64,000 bases of DNA from Paludibacteraceae bacterium (GCA_905233255.1 CAJOCN010000002.1:13476-77475); one strand, 5' to 3'. Positions 25,917 to 34,319 are shown, numbered from the stretch's first letter. Notes: generated by a model not told the origin, from the sequence alone. Made by a program: numbers and translations.

Positions 25917-27247
25917 TTGAAGAATCGCTCTAATTGTCTTATTACGTGGTTCTTACAGAAGAGCACCACTATATCGCCGGCGATGATCTGGGTCTCGCCG
26001 TTGACCAATATTCCTTCGCCGGCTCGCACGATACCGCCAATGTTGGCTTCGTCCGGCAGCGAAAGGTCTTTCACCTTGCGGCGGGTGATCAGGCTGTCCT
26101 CTTTGGCTTCGAACTCCACAATCTCCGCATCGGCGCTCGTCAAGTTATGCACGCCGCGGACGGAGGCGTCCAGCAGCATTTGGTAGATATAACTGGCGGC
26201 GATGGTCTTCTTGTTGAGCACGGTACCTATATCCAGTCCTTCCGCCATCGGGATATAATCCAGGTTCTCCACCTCGGCAATGGTCTTGCGGACGCCAAAC
26301 CGCTTGGCGGCAAGGCAGGCGAAGATATTCGCTTCGCTGCTATCCGTCACGGCTACGAAAGCGTCCGCGTCCTGGATACCTTCTTCCTTGAGAATATCCA
26401 TCTCACTGCCGTCGGCATTGATGATCAGCGCGTCCGGCACTTTCTCGCTTAGGATATTACAGAGCTTGCGGTCTTTCTCGATGACTTTGATATTCATCTC
26501 CGAGGTCAGTTCGGTAGCCGCTTTGCGGGTCACGCGTCCGCCGCCGAAGAAGATCACGTTGTTGATCTCCCGTTTGGATTTGCCTAACTCCTCGCGCATG
26601 AACTCCATGTTCTCTTTCGTACAGACGCAATAGACCAAGTCGCCGAACTCCACGGTGTCGTTGCCGCGTGGGATGATCGTATCCTGGTCGCGTTTGATAG
26701 CTACGATGCGGTACTTGCCGTGGTTATAGGCACCTGAGGAGAACGGCAGACCGATGATCTTCGCCGTTCCGCGCACCTTGATCACACACAGTTCCAGTGC
26801 GCCCTGACCTAAATGCAGGTGGTACCGCATCCAGTTGGTACGGAGGCTCTCCTCGATCTCGTTGGCGGCGAGCACCTCCGGATAGATGAGGTGGTTGAGA
26901 CCCATGTTCTCGAAGAACTTCTTGTTCTCCGGCAACAGGTACTCGTAGTTATCGATGCGTGCCAAGGTACGTTTGGCACCTAAGGAATTGGCAATCAGGC
27001 AGGCGGTCATATTCTCCGTCTCTAATGGAGTCACGGATATGAACAGGTCGCAGTCCTTCACGCCTATGTCGCGGAGGTCATGGATAGAGGTGGGGTTGCC
27101 AACCTTGGTCAACAGGTCGTAGTTGGCGCTCAGGTCACCCAAGCGCTCCGGACTCTCGTCCAGCAGACTGATCTCCATATCCTCGCGGCTCAGCAGTTTA
27201 GCCAAGTGCGTGCCTACTTCACCGGCACCTGCAATAACGATTCGCAT
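25913..27247 (-). CDS. trkA: Trk system potassium transporter subunit TrkA
   Basis: A 444-residue cytoplasmic regulator with two RCK units. Each has an NAD-binding Rossmann start: MRIVIAGAGEVGTHLAKLL at 1-19 and NNVIFFGGGRVTRKAA at about 231-246; RCK_C domains follow each (about 145-220 and 365-444). It gates TrkH by binding nucleotide. It overlaps dxs by 34 bases upstream and trkH by four downstream. Confidence 0.94.
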   Translation of the reverse strand: MRIVIAGAGEVGTHLAKLLSREDMEISLLDESPERLGDLSANYDLLTKVGNPTSIHDLRDIGVKDCDLFISVTPLETENMTACLIANSLGAKRTLARIDNYEYLLPENKKFFENMGLNHLIYPEVLAANEIEESLRTNWMRYHLHLGQGALELCVIKVRGTAKIIGLPFSSGAYNHGKYRIVAIKRDQDTIIPRGNDTVEFGDLVYCVCTKENMEFMREELGKSKREINNVIFFGGGRVTRKAATELTSEMNIKVIEKDRKLCNILSEKVPDALIINADGSEMDILKEEGIQDADAFVAVTDSSEANIFACLAAKRFGVRKTIAEVENLDYIPMAEGLDIGTVLNKKTIAASYIYQMLLDASVRGVHNLTSADAEIVEFEAKEDSLITRRKVKDLSLPDEANIGGIVRAGEGILVNGETQIIAGDIVVLFCKNHVIRQLERFFK

Positions 27248-29124
27248 AGTCCTTCTTTGTCTAATTTCAACATATGATAGAGCTCTTTGGTAGAGCCGTG
27301 TTCTACGAATTGGTCGTTCACACCGAGGCGGATCACCCGCGGCGTGTAGCCGTGGTCAGCCATCCATTCCAGTACCGCGCTGCCTAATCCGCCGGCTATC
27401 ATGCCGTCCTCGGCGGTCACGATGGTCTTGAACCGCCGTCCTACCTCGTGTAGTATCTCCTCGTCCATCGGCTTCAGCCACCGCATGTCGTAGTGAGCAA
27501 AAGAAACCCCTCCCGACCTCCCCTCAAGGGAGGAGATCGCTTCGCTCATGGTGTTTCCGATTGCGCCGATGGTCAGGACCGCTATATCCTCTCCGTCCCG
27601 GAGCTTGACGCCCTTTCCGTACTGTAATTCGGTCTGTCCTCCCTCCCTTGAGGGGAGGGTCGGGGAGGGGTTTGTGCTTATAGGCGTTCTCCCTCTCGGA
27701 TACCTGATCGCCACGGGACCTTCCATCGTCTCGGCGAGGCGGAGCATGGCCTCCAGATCTTCCGCTGTACGCGGGGCGCAGATCTGCATGTTGGGGATCG
27801 GACGGAGGTACGCGAGGTCGAGCAAACCGTGGTGCGTCGCACCGTCGTTGCCTACGATACCTGCGCGGTCGATACAGAGTACCACGTGCAGGTTCAGTAG
27901 CGCTACGTCATGGACGATGTTATCGTACGCCCGCTGCAGGAACGTGGAGTAGATATTACAGTACGGGATCATTCCGGCTTTGGCGAGTCCGGCGCTGAAG
28001 GTCACGGCGTGCCCCTCGGCGATGCCTACGTCATACACCCGCTCCGGCAGCTCTTTCTGCATGATACTCATGGAGCACCCGCTGGGCATCGCCGGCGTGA
28101 TACCGACGACTTTCTCGTTCTTCTTCGCTATATCCAGCAACGTCTCGCCGAACACCTCCTGCCACAGCGGCGTGTTTTCTCCATTAGCCTTTAACCTTTC
28201 GCCATTCGCCACATTGAACTCTCCCGGTGCGTGCCATACGGTCTGGTCGTTCTCCGCCGGCGCATAACCCTTGCCTTTCTTGGTGATAATATGCAGCACT
28301 TTGGGTCCGCGGTGGTTCTTGATCTCACTCAGAATACGCACCAACCCTTCTACGTCGTGGCCGTCCGTCGGACCGAAATAGCGGATATTGAGACCCGTGA
28401 AGATATTACTCTTCTGCTTGCTCAGCGCCGCTTTGATGTTATTGTTGCGCCGCAGGATACGTCCTTTCTTGGCGTCGTCAATCAGATGCAACTTCACCGC
28501 CAGCTTATACGCTCTCCACCGCCATTTATTGTAGGTCTCGCTGGTCGTCAGATCCACGAGGTACTGGGTAAAACCGCCCTTGAGCGGATCGATCGCCATG
28601 TGGTTGTCGTTGAGGACGATGAGCAGATTGTTCTTGTCCATCGAGGTGTTGTTCAGTCCCTCGAACGCCAACCCGCCCGTCATCGCTCCGTCCCCGATGA
28701 TCGCTACGGTGTTGTGACCTGATTTTTTATTGGCTATATCAAGGCCTAAAGCCGCAGATATAGAGTTAGAGGCGTGCCCGGCGATGAACGCGTCATACTC
28801 GCTCTCTGCAGGGTTGGTGAAAGGCGATAGACCCTTGAACTGCCGGTTCGTATGAAACCGGTCCCGCCGGCCTGTCAGAATCTTATGGGCGTAAGCCTGG
28901 TGTCCCACGTCCCACACTAATTTGTCGTTCGGCGTGTCGAACACATAATGCAGCGCTACGGTCAACTCGATCGTCCCTAACGACGATGCCAAATGACCGG
29001 GGTTCTTGCTCAACGCCTCGATGATAAACTGCCGCAACTCCGCACACACCGCCGGCAGTTCTCCCACAGGGACTTTCTTCAAATCCGCCGGCGAATCAAT
29101 CTTATTGATATACTGGTATTCCAT
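27214..29124 (-). CDS. dxs: 1-deoxy-D-xylulose-5-phosphate synthase
   Basis: A 636-residue thiamine-diphosphate enzyme joining pyruvate and glyceraldehyde 3-phosphate at the head of the MEP isoprenoid pathway. The cofactor motif GDGAMTGG is at 145-152 and the catalytic Glu370 lies in GIAEGHAVTF. Three repeat-coded inserts are in frame: NGERLKANGEN (about 307-317), NPSPTLPSREGG (485-496) and SLEGRSGGVS (532-541), all outside the cofactor motifs. The first gene of its directon, with promoter 55 bases upstream; it overlaps trkA by 34 bases. Confidence 0.96.
   Translation of the reverse strand: MEYQYINKIDSPADLKKVPVGELPAVCAELRQFIIEALSKNPGHLASSLGTIELTVALHYVFDTPNDKLVWDVGHQAYAHKILTGRRDRFHTNRQFKGLSPFTNPAESEYDAFIAGHASNSISAALGLDIANKKSGHNTVAIIGDGAMTGGLAFEGLNNTSMDKNNLLIVLNDNHMAIDPLKGGFTQYLVDLTTSETYNKWRWRAYKLAVKLHLIDDAKKGRILRRNNNIKAALSKQKSNIFTGLNIRYFGPTDGHDVEGLVRILSEIKNHRGPKVLHIITKKGKGYAPAENDQTVWHAPGEFNVANGERLKANGENTPLWQEVFGETLLDIAKKNEKVVGITPAMPSGCSMSIMQKELPERVYDVGIAEGHAVTFSAGLAKAGMIPYCNIYSTFLQRAYDNIVHDVALLNLHVVLCIDRAGIVGNDGATHHGLLDLAYLRPIPNMQICAPRTAEDLEAMLRLAETMEGPVAIRYPRGRTPISTNPSPTLPSREGGQTELQYGKGVKLRDGEDIAVLTIGAIGNTMSEAISSLEGRSGGVSFAHYDMRWLKPMDEEILHEVGRRFKTIVTAEDGMIAGGLGSAVLEWMADHGYTPRVIRLGVNDQFVEHGSTKELYHMLKLDKEGLCESLLQVPVK
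27504..27536. repeat. GC palindrome family, copy 9 (in dxs)
   Basis: AAACCCCTCCCGAC flank and CTCCCCTCAAGGGAG core; translated as ISSLEGRSGGVSF. Confidence 0.85.
27638..27673. repeat. GC palindrome family, copy 10, opposite orientation (in dxs)
   Basis: CTCCCTTGAGGGGAG core followed by GGTCGGGGAGGGGTTT, the reverse complement of the usual flank; translated as TNPSPTLPSREGG. Confidence 0.85.
28181..28210. repeat. Heptamer array, CCTTTCG family (in dxs)
   Basis: CCATTAGCCTTTAACCTTTC plus GCCATTCGCC; four units, translated as NGERLKANGEN. Confidence 0.78.
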
Positions 29125-29178
29125 GCTTTTCTTTCGCGCTTATCCGCATATGCGCATACTCGCGCAATTAAATCGGCG

Positions 29179-29210
29179 ACAAAGATACTGCTTTTTTTTG
29201 ATATACGCAA
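29179..29210 (-). promoter_or_regulatory. Promoter of the dxs directon
   Basis: On the minus strand CTTGCGTATATC carries the -33 TTG, and the -7 box TATCTTTG is 20 bases on. The spacer contains AAAAAAAAGCAG, shared with three other promoters in the window. Confidence 0.85.
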
Positions 29211-29217
29211 GGGAAAA

Positions 29218-29269
29218 GTGAAAAATGAAAGATGAAAAATGAAAAATGAAAGATGAAAAATGAAAAAAT
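29218..29269. repeat. Heptamer array, GAAAAAT/GAAAGAT family
   Basis: Seven exact-period units between the dxs promoter and the methyltransferase terminator. Not in a gene. Confidence 0.9.
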
Positions 29270-29290
29270 CGCCCCGGAGAGCGATTTTTA
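29262..29290 (-). terminator. Rho-independent terminator of the methyltransferase gene
   Basis: On the minus strand the hairpin AAAAATCGC-(8-base loop)-GCGATTTTTT starts at the stop codon itself and ends in a T run. Confidence 0.85.
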
Positions 29291-30517
29291 TACCCGTTCT
29301 GCCCAAAGAAGCGTGGGCTTTCCGGCAATACGGCAACCGATCACATATTCCTCTCCGCCGTCCCGGAGGTGTAGTTTTTTCTTCAGTTGCTCAGCACTGA
29401 GCGGGTAGTTGCGCACGAGTACATTGGCCTTTAACCCTTCCCCTTTCGCCTTTCCCCTTTCGCCCTTCGCCTTTACCTCCCATACCCTGCCCGGAAAATC
29501 AGGCACGAACCGATCGGATACGTACAGATGGGTGTTTACATCTAATTTATGCAGCCCGAACCGTGCACCCACCAACTTGTACGCGCCGGCTTTGAGGATA
29601 GCGGCGGAAGGCTCGTAGAGCCAAAAGCCCGCAAACCCCACCCCGACCCTCCCCTCAAAGGGAGGGAGGGTAGTGTCTCGTTCTTCCTCGCGGGTGAAGA
29701 CAAACGCCTGCTCCGGCTTCGAGAGATCAATCGCGGTGATAGTAGGTTCGGGTTTTCGATTTTCCGGCAGATCGGTATATCGACTCACCAACAACACTTC
29801 CTTCACCTCGTTCTTCACCGCCACTACGTGCACATCCCATGTGAGGTCTGAGGGCAGACCGCTGACGGCTGAGAGCTCTTTAATCGCTTGTGTGAGATCG
29901 AGCATGGGCGACAGTTTGAGCATGATTCGTCCGTCCGGCGCGAGGTGCGCTAACAGGCTCGGCAGCAACTCCACTACATTAGGCGTGCAGTCGGCCAAGC
30001 GGAAGACTTTGCCTCCGTGACTGTCCCGCCGCGCCGGATCGAGGAAGATTAAACCCCACCCGGCCTCCCCACAGGGGGAGGAGAGAAGGAAATCCTCGGC
30101 GGTGGTGTTGTGGACGGCAATGGAGAGCTTTTGTCTTTCGACTTTCGACTTTCGACTAAGAGCGAAATTGTGTTCGGCAATGCGGCATAGCTCTGTGTTT
30201 TGCTCCACGTAGTCGGTGTGGTCAAAGCACTCGCTCAGGAAGTACGTGTCCACTCCGTACCCGCCGGTGAGATCAAGACAAGTACCATTTGACCAAGTAC
30301 CATTTACCATTTGGGCTTTGTAGCGCGCGGTGAGTTCCGATGAGCACTGCTCGCAACTCAGTCGCACCGGATACCACCAGTCGTCGATAGCGGCGAACGT
30401 GGGCAGCTTGTCCGCCGTCCGTTCACGCCCTTCGACCTGTTGCAGGAACCACCGCCACTCTTCGTCGCTCAGGTGCTTGTATTTATCGCGCTGAAACGCT
30501 AAGTCTTGCGCCTGCAT
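29288..30517 (-). CDS. THUMP-like class I SAM methyltransferase with five repeat-coded inserts
   Basis: A 409-residue methyltransferase of the Bacteroidetes THUMP-like/SAM family. Motif I is CLDLTGGYGVDTYFL (80-94), then ELCRIAEHNF and the catalytic-loop motif IFLDPARRD (157-165). Its RNA or other substrate is unknown. Five peptides coded by repeats sit between conserved motifs: MVNGTWSNGTC (70-80), KSKVERQK (123-130), LSSPCGEAGWG (145-155), LPPFEGRVGVG (284-294) and a KGERGKAKGEG stretch (351-361). The reading frame is kept throughout and the motifs look intact. It overlaps the SpoIID-like gene by 35 bases and ends in a clear terminator. Confidence 0.85.
   Translation of the reverse strand: MQAQDLAFQRDKYKHLSDEEWRWFLQQVEGRERTADKLPTFAAIDDWWYPVRLSCEQCSSELTARYKAQMVNGTWSNGTCLDLTGGYGVDTYFLSECFDHTDYVEQNTELCRIAEHNFALSRKSKVERQKLSIAVHNTTAEDFLLSSPCGEAGWGLIFLDPARRDSHGGKVFRLADCTPNVVELLPSLLAHLAPDGRIMLKLSPMLDLTQAIKELSAVSGLPSDLTWDVHVVAVKNEVKEVLLVSRYTDLPENRKPEPTITAIDLSKPEQAFVFTREEERDTTLPPFEGRVGVGFAGFWLYEPSAAILKAGAYKLVGARFGLHKLDVNTHLYVSDRFVPDFPGRVWEVKAKGERGKAKGEGLKANVLVRNYPLSAEQLKKKLHLRDGGEEYVIGCRIAGKPTLLWAERV
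29424..29478. repeat. Heptamer array, CCTTTCG family (in methyltransferase gene)
   Basis: Seven units: CCTTTAA, CCCTTCC, CCTTTCG, CCTTTCC, CCTTTCG, CCCTTCG, CCTTTAC. The product repeats every seven residues (KAKGERG). Confidence 0.92.
29633..29671. repeat. GC palindrome family, copy 11 (in methyltransferase gene)
   Basis: AAACCCCACCCCGAC flank and CTCCCCTCAAAGGGAG core; translated as TLPPFEGRVGVGF. Confidence 0.83.
30051..30084. repeat. GC palindrome family, copy 12 (in methyltransferase gene)
   Basis: AAACCCCACCCGGC flank and CTCCCCACAGGGGGAG core; translated as [13 protein letters not shown]. Confidence 0.83.
30124..30161. repeat. Heptamer array, TTCGACT family (in methyltransferase gene)
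   Basis: Units TTTGTCT, TTCGACT, TTCGACT, TTCGACT; translated as SRKSKVERQK. Confidence 0.87.
30279..30314. repeat. TACCATT-type array (in methyltransferase gene)
   Basis: Units of 7-8 bases (TACCATT, TGACCAAG, TACCATT, TACCATT), translated as QMVNGTWSNGTC. Confidence 0.82.
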
Positions 30518-31526
30518 AGTAGTATTGTAGAATCTCCTCGTAACTCTTTCCTTCGCTTGCCATGACTGCTGCGCCGATTTGACAGAGACCTGCTCCGTGA
30601 CCCCATCCGTGACCGGTGAGGACCCAAGACGAAGCCCCTTCCCGACCTTTCCCTGAAGGGGCGGGAGTGGTTTTCTTTATGTCGAACCAGCTGCTGTAGA
30701 GACAGCTGCGGCTGAGCCATAAACGGATCTTCAGCTCCTTGCCGATGACCTCGGTGTGCTTGGTACCCACGATACGGAGACTGTCGATGCGTCCCGACTC
30801 GCCTCTGTGCAGGGGCTCTAACGCCGTTATATGCCCGAAATCAATACCCGACTTGGTACGTACGATTTCGTCCAACTCGTCCTCCGTGTAAGTCACCTGC
30901 CAATCCCTAAAATCCTTCGTCTCCTGGTCGTAGTCATTGAGCACCAGACGCAACACTTTGGGCGACGGCGACTTGCACCAGTCGCATTGCACCGACCGGA
31001 TATACGGCACGTCGATATCTTCCCAGCACGTGCGCCAGATTTCCGTTTTTCCTCCGCAGCACTTGTGGTACCGGCAGTCACAGATTTCGCCGTCGTAGGT
31101 CAGCACCTGTCCTTCGGTCGCCCGCACGGCTTCCACGGCGCGTTCGCTCATCCGTCTCAATCCCTCGTATCGTTGGCAGTGGTCGTCGGCACACACGTCA
31201 AAGTGGGCATGGGGCTTGTATGCGATGGCTCGCATCGCCCAGCTGCGGCTGATCACGGCGTGCGCTTTGAGTAACTCCATCGGACTGTCCGCACGCATCT
31301 CCGAGGAGATGACCGAACAGAGGTAGTCCTCCAACTCAATCGTGTTGATCGCCGTCTGTGAGCCATCGGCGTTATGACGGATTTCCAATTCCCCTGCGAA
31401 CTCCTGATCTTCGTATCGGTCCCAGTGGAAGCCGATACCGATCCGCACGTTCTTGAGCAGGAAAGTCTTTTCCCTCCGCTCGTACTCAATCTTCGGCGCC
31501 GTTAATATGCCAACCCGGATTTTCAT
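30483..31526 (-). CDS. SpoIID/LytB domain protein
   Basis: A 347-residue protein of the SpoIID/LytB family. In sporulating bacteria SpoIID is a peptidoglycan lytic transglycosylase; Bacteroidetes homologues are not characterised as far as I know. The core is [35 protein letters not shown] (about 61-95), where Glu in SSEM corresponds to the catalytic residue. The C-terminal [19 protein letters not shown] (about 309-327) is the second signature. No signal peptide is obvious. A GC palindrome copy codes for [13 protein letters not shown] between them. It overlaps both neighbours (ATGA upstream, 35 bases downstream). Confidence 0.85.
   Translation of the reverse strand: MKIRVGILTAPKIEYERREKTFLLKNVRIGIGFHWDRYEDQEFAGELEIRHNADGSQTAINTIELEDYLCSVISSEMRADSPMELLKAHAVISRSWAMRAIAYKPHAHFDVCADDHCQRYEGLRRMSERAVEAVRATEGQVLTYDGEICDCRYHKCCGGKTEIWRTCWEDIDVPYIRSVQCDWCKSPSPKVLRLVLNDYDQETKDFRDWQVTYTEDELDEIVRTKSGIDFGHITALEPLHRGESGRIDSLRIVGTKHTEVIGKELKIRLWLSRSCLYSSWFDIKKTTPAPSGKGREGASSWVLTGHGWGHGAGLCQIGAAVMASEGKSYEEILQYYYAGARLSVSAR
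30632..30674. repeat. GC palindrome family, copy 13 (in SpoIID-like gene)
   Basis: AAGCCCCTTCCCGAC flank, TTTCCCTGAAGGGGC core; translated as [13 protein letters not shown]. Confidence 0.78.
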
Positions 31527-32926
31527 CTCATTCGTGCTTCGAGTTCGAAGGTGCGCAGCCGGTCTTTATACCAGTTATTGCGGTTCATGGCTACGATGTC
31601 GCAGTTGGCATCGGAGTTATCCTCCCATCGGCGGCAGTTATAGACCACGTCGTAGATGCGTCCGATCGGCCAGTCGCGGCTGATACGCAGTCCGACGGCG
31701 TAGTCCTCGCCGTACTTGGTGGTAGGGTAGTTGATGGTACGCAGCAGCGGTACGTAGAACCCTCTCGGCGCACCCAAGCCGTTGATACGCAGGGCGTTGT
31801 TACGGCCGTTATTGTCCGTCCACTCGCGGTGGTCGATCACGCCCGGAGGAAGCACCTCTCCCGCCATGTTCGTCAACCGGTACGTTCCGATTACCATACC
31901 ATAATGGCATTTACCATTTGGACATGTACCATTTACCATTTCGAAGGTATCGATGAATTTCTGCACGGTGTTCTCGTCAAAATAGGTATCGTCGGAGTCG
32001 AGCTGAATGGCGTACTTGCCGCATCGCGGGTCATGGATCGCCACGTTCCAGTTGCCTCCGATCGCGTGCCAGCTCTTGTCCTGGGAAATGTAAATTAATT
32101 GCCCATTTGAAATTTGAGATTTGAAATTTGAGATTTTCTCTGCGGTGCCGTCGGTGGAGTTGTCGTCCACGACGATCACGTTGAACGAATAAGGCGCGCG
32201 TACCTTCTGCGCGAGCGCGCTGCGTACGGCGTCCGCTATAGTGCGGGCGCGGTTTTTACAAGGTATGATGACGCTTGCCGTCACCGGGTAGGAGTCGTCG
32301 GCTTCGGGTAGTGGCTTATATACACCCGGCTCGAGGTACGCACCGATACGCTTGAGGTGCGCCGTGACGCACGCTTCCATCTCTACCTGCACCGCGCGGT
32401 TACGCGGATCGACGTAGTCGAACAGCTTCTCTCCGCTCTTGCGCGTGTCCGTCTCCACCTCGTAATACAGGTATTCGGGAAGATGTACCAAATTTGAGAT
32501 TTGAGATTGGAAATTTGAAATTTTTTCCGTTGCTCTCAGCCGCAAGTCGTATAGCCCGGCGTACTCGTACTCGGTGTCCATCTCGGCAACGAGCGCTTTG
32601 AGCTTCGCGGTGTCCCATAGCAGTACGGCTCCGAAATCAAAATCGTCCCGTAGCGCCCCTGCCTGATAGTCTATCACCGGCGCTTCAATATTGGTGATTT
32701 GTGATTGCTCATCGGTGATTTTTTGAAAATGGTCCGCATAAACCATGGTGGCGTGGGTCATTTCCATCACCTGCACCATCCGCTCCTGACCTAAATAAAC
32801 CCATTCGATCTCGGGCTTGAGACAGATCATGGTGTACGGTGCGGAACTCTGCTGAGCAATCTCCCGGATTGCGGCTGTGCTGCACACCCGCCCGGGCAAA
32901 AAGAAGGTAGCTATATTCATATTCAT
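31523..32926 (-). CDS. Family 2 glycosyltransferase with four repeat-coded inserts
   Basis: A 467-residue protein with a GT-A glycosyltransferase domain in its C-terminal half: [22 protein letters not shown], then [14 protein letters not shown] and the metal-binding [14 protein letters not shown]. The reading frame continues upstream to 33148, but a strong promoter at 32941-32972 places the start at ATG 32926 ([12 protein letters not shown]). Arrays inside code for [35 protein letters not shown] and [12 protein letters not shown]; two of them fall inside the catalytic domain. The sugar donor and acceptor are unknown. Confidence 0.85.
   Translation of the reverse strand: MNMNIATFFLPGRVCSTAAIREIAQQSSAPYTMICLKPEIEWVYLGQERMVQVMEMTHATMVYADHFQKITDEQSQITNIEAPVIDYQAGALRDDFDFGAVLLWDTAKLKALVAEMDTEYEYAGLYDLRLRATEKISNFQSQISNLVHLPEYLYYEVETDTRKSGEKLFDYVDPRNRAVQVEMEACVTAHLKRIGAYLEPGVYKPLPEADDSYPVTASVIIPCKNRARTIADAVRSALAQKVRAPYSFNVIVVDDNSTDGTAEKISNFKSQISNGQLIYISQDKSWHAIGGNWNVAIHDPRCGKYAIQLDSDDTYFDENTVQKFIDTFEMVNGTCPNGKCHYGMVIGTYRLTNMAGEVLPPGVIDHREWTDNNGRNNALRINGLGAPRGFYVPLLRTINYPTTKYGEDYAVGLRISRDWPIGRIYDVVYNCRRWEDNSDANCDIVAMNRNNWYKDRLRTFELEARMR
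31892..31943. repeat. TACCATT-type array (in GT2 gene)
   Basis: About seven units (TTACCAT, ACCATAA, TGGCATT, TACCATT, TGGACATG, TACCATT, TACCATT), translated as [18 protein letters not shown]. Confidence 0.82.
32105..32137. repeat. Heptamer array, ATTTGAR family (in GT2 gene)
   Basis: ATTTGAA, ATTTGAG, ATTTGAA, ATTTGAG, ATTTT; translated as [12 protein letters not shown]. Confidence 0.9.
32490..32525. repeat. Heptamer array, ATTTGAR family (in GT2 gene, second site)
   Basis: AAATTTG, AGATTTG, AGATTGG, AAATTTG, AAATTTT; translated as [12 protein letters not shown]. Confidence 0.9.
32691..32724. repeat. Heptamer array, TTGGTGA family (in GT2 gene)
   Basis: TTGGTGA, TTTGTGA, TTGCTCA, TCGGTGA, TTTTTT; translated as [11 protein letters not shown]. 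Confidence 0.87.
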
Positions 32927-32940
32927 TTCATTTTGCGGTA

Positions 32941-32972
32941 CAAAGGTACTGCTTTTTTTCGATATACGCAAG
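32941..32972 (-). promoter_or_regulatory. Promoter of the GT2-SpoIID-methyltransferase genes
   Basis: On the minus strand CTTGCGTATATCG, then AAAAAAAGCAG and the -7 box TACCTTTG (32948-32941). The ATG at 32926 is only about 15 bases away, so the leader is very short. Confidence 0.85.
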
Positions 32973-32982
32973 TTTTTAGGCA

Positions 32983-33012
32983 GAAATATGCCGGAATATG
33001 CCGGAATATGCC
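32983..33012. repeat. Period-10 tandem, GGAATATGCC
   Basis: Three copies (GAAATATGCC, GGAATATGCC, GGAATATGCC) between the GT2 promoter and the unknown gene. Confidence 0.8.
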
Positions 33013-33015
33013 TCT

Positions 33016-33759
33016 TTAGGTAGAGACAGAGAGCGGGAGACGAATGCCGTTGGAAACCCCACCCGACCTCCCCACAAGGGGAGGAGAGCAGGAGCGAAAG
33101 ATAGAGCGGTAGCGGGAGCGGGCAATAGAATTGCCCTGGAATGAACATACCTTAATCGGTTCGAAGGTTACGTCTTCCGTCAGGTGGTGAAGGTACGCGT
33201 CGGTGATAGTTGGTTGTTGCTCCTTGGGTTTTGCGGCTTCGGCTTTCGCGGCTTGGAGGGCACGGTAGATGGCTACGTACGTATATTGGTAGAAACGGGA
33301 GTAGCGCTTCATGCCGGGTTCGGGGGTAGCGTGGCCTTTGACCACGTTGAAATAATGGCGGAAGAAACGGATACGCCATTCGAGGGCTTCCGGGGTTGAG
33401 GAGTGCTCCAAAGCGTGGGCTTGGCGCTGGGCTTCCTTGATCATTTCGCGGTTGGCGACACAGGCGGCAGACCATGTTTTAGGGAAATGGTAGGTGTATA
33501 GTTCGAAGAGTCCGTCCCGGAAACGAGAAGGGCGAACGACGATGCGTTTCTTGTATTTTTGGCCCTCTTTGACTGAATCCATGGCACCCCAGAGCATTTT
33601 GATACAGAGATCAAAACGGAAATAGCGGACGCCGCGGGAATGTGGTCCGGAGTGCCTCCGGTGGCGGATATCCCTGCGGCTGGTAGCAGGGAGATCTTCG
33701 AAAGTGGCTCCTCCGTATTTCAAACGGTCCATAACGATGGTTTTTAGGTGTTGTGCCAT
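33016..33759 (-). CDS. Conserved-looking protein of unknown function
   Basis: A 247-residue basic protein that I cannot assign. It starts [20 protein letters not shown]. Many Arg, Lys, Trp and Tyr residues are spread through residues 30-185 ([53 protein letters not shown]), suggesting a helical nucleic-acid-binding or structural protein. No signal peptide or membrane segment. Coding quality is good, and it has its own promoter and a leader of about 165 bases. The last 20-25 residues ([14 protein letters not shown]) are coded by a GC palindrome copy, so the native C-terminus may be lost. It stands alone, divergent from the YtxH genes. Confidence 0.65.
   Translation of the reverse strand: MAQHLKTIVMDRLKYGGATFEDLPATSRRDIRHRRHSGPHSRGVRYFRFDLCIKMLWGAMDSVKEGQKYKKRIVVRPSRFRDGLFELYTYHFPKTWSAACVANREMIKEAQRQAHALEHSSTPEALEWRIRFFRHYFNVVKGHATPEPGMKRYSRFYQYTYVAIYRALQAAKAEAAKPKEQQPTITDAYLHHLTEDVTFEPIKVCSFQGNSIARSRYRSIFRSCSPPLVGRSGGVSNGIRLPLSVST
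33054..33088. repeat. GC palindrome family, copy 14 (at the 3' end of the unknown gene)
   Basis: AAACCCCACCCGAC flank and CTCCCCACAAGGGGAG core. Confidence 0.85.
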
Positions 33760-33817
33760 GTGCTTGTAAGTTATTTATATTCAGTTGTTTGGGTGCTGTG
33801 CGTTTGTTATAAAGTCT

Positions 33818-33916
33818 AGGATTGCACCGATGCGCCTATTGGATTACCCTTATTTTGAGCTTATTTTGGGTCGGTGAGGGGTAGTTTGGCGACCTCGACG
33901 GTGATTAAGCAATCCT
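33818..33916 (-). ncRNA. Candidate structured leader of the unknown gene
   Basis: A perfect 8-base inverted repeat (AGGATTGC at 33818-33825, GCAATCCT at 33909-33916) would close a domain of about 99 bases lying at the very start of the minus-strand transcript. No known riboswitch is recognised. The rest of 33760-33928 holds no gene that I can see. Confidence 0.3.
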
Positions 33917-33928
33917 GGAAATCGGGTG

Positions 33929-33960
33929 CAAAGATACAAAAAATATTTGGAATATGCAAA
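33929..33960 (-). promoter_or_regulatory. Promoter of the unknown gene
   Basis: Minus strand: TTTGCATATTCC with TTG at 33959-33957, 20 bases, then TATCTTTG at 33936-33929. Confidence 0.78.
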
Positions 33961-34010
33961 TTTTCGGGGGACGGAAATATGAAGAAAATGACGAAAAGAT
34001 ATATTTTTTC

Positions 34011-34041
34011 TTGCGTATGTCAAATATTTTTTGTATCTTTG
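34011..34041 (+). promoter_or_regulatory. Promoter of the YtxH-HolinX-AI-2E genes
   Basis: CTTGCGTATGTC with TTG at 34011-34013, 20 bases, then TATCTTTG at 34034-34041. It stands back to back with the promoter of the minus-strand gene, 50 bases away. Confidence 0.85.
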
Positions 34042-34079
34042 CAGCCAAATTGTTAATCATTAACTAAATCTATACGAAT

Positions 34080-34319
34080 ATGAACAACTTGTTTAAGGGA
34101 GCCGCACTCTTTATCGGCGGCGCATTGGTAGGCGCAACAGCCGCCTTGTTACTTGCTCCGAAAACCGGCGAGGAAATCCGTCAACAGATCGCTAACGCAG
34201 CTGACGAGGCAAAACAACGTATGCAGGATTACTGCGAACAACTCAAAGCCGATCTCGCGGCCGCAAACGCGCCCGAACAACCCGCTGCTGATGCAGAACA
34301 CGCTGCAGAGGAGATTTGA
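34080..34319 (+). CDS. YtxH domain protein
   Basis: A 79-residue protein. A Gly/Ala-rich membrane-associated segment at 9-27 is followed by LAPKTGEEIRQQI, the hallmark of the YtxH family, then a helix and an acidic Ala/Pro tail. YtxH proteins are linked with general stress in Bacillus; the role here is unknown. It is the first gene of a three-gene set with a Holin-X protein and an AI-2E type exporter, a common Bacteroidetes arrangement, and probably acts at the inner membrane. Confidence 0.88.
   Translation: MNNLFKGAALFIGGALVGATAALLLAPKTGEEIRQQIANAADEAKQRMQDYCEQLKADLAAANAPEQPAADAEHAAEEI

Noticed and set aside
32927..33148. An N-terminal extension of 74 residues for the glycosyltransferase
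   Set aside because: It would cross a strong promoter, a period-10 repeat and a GC palindrome and overlap the next gene; ATG 32926 fits the promoter.
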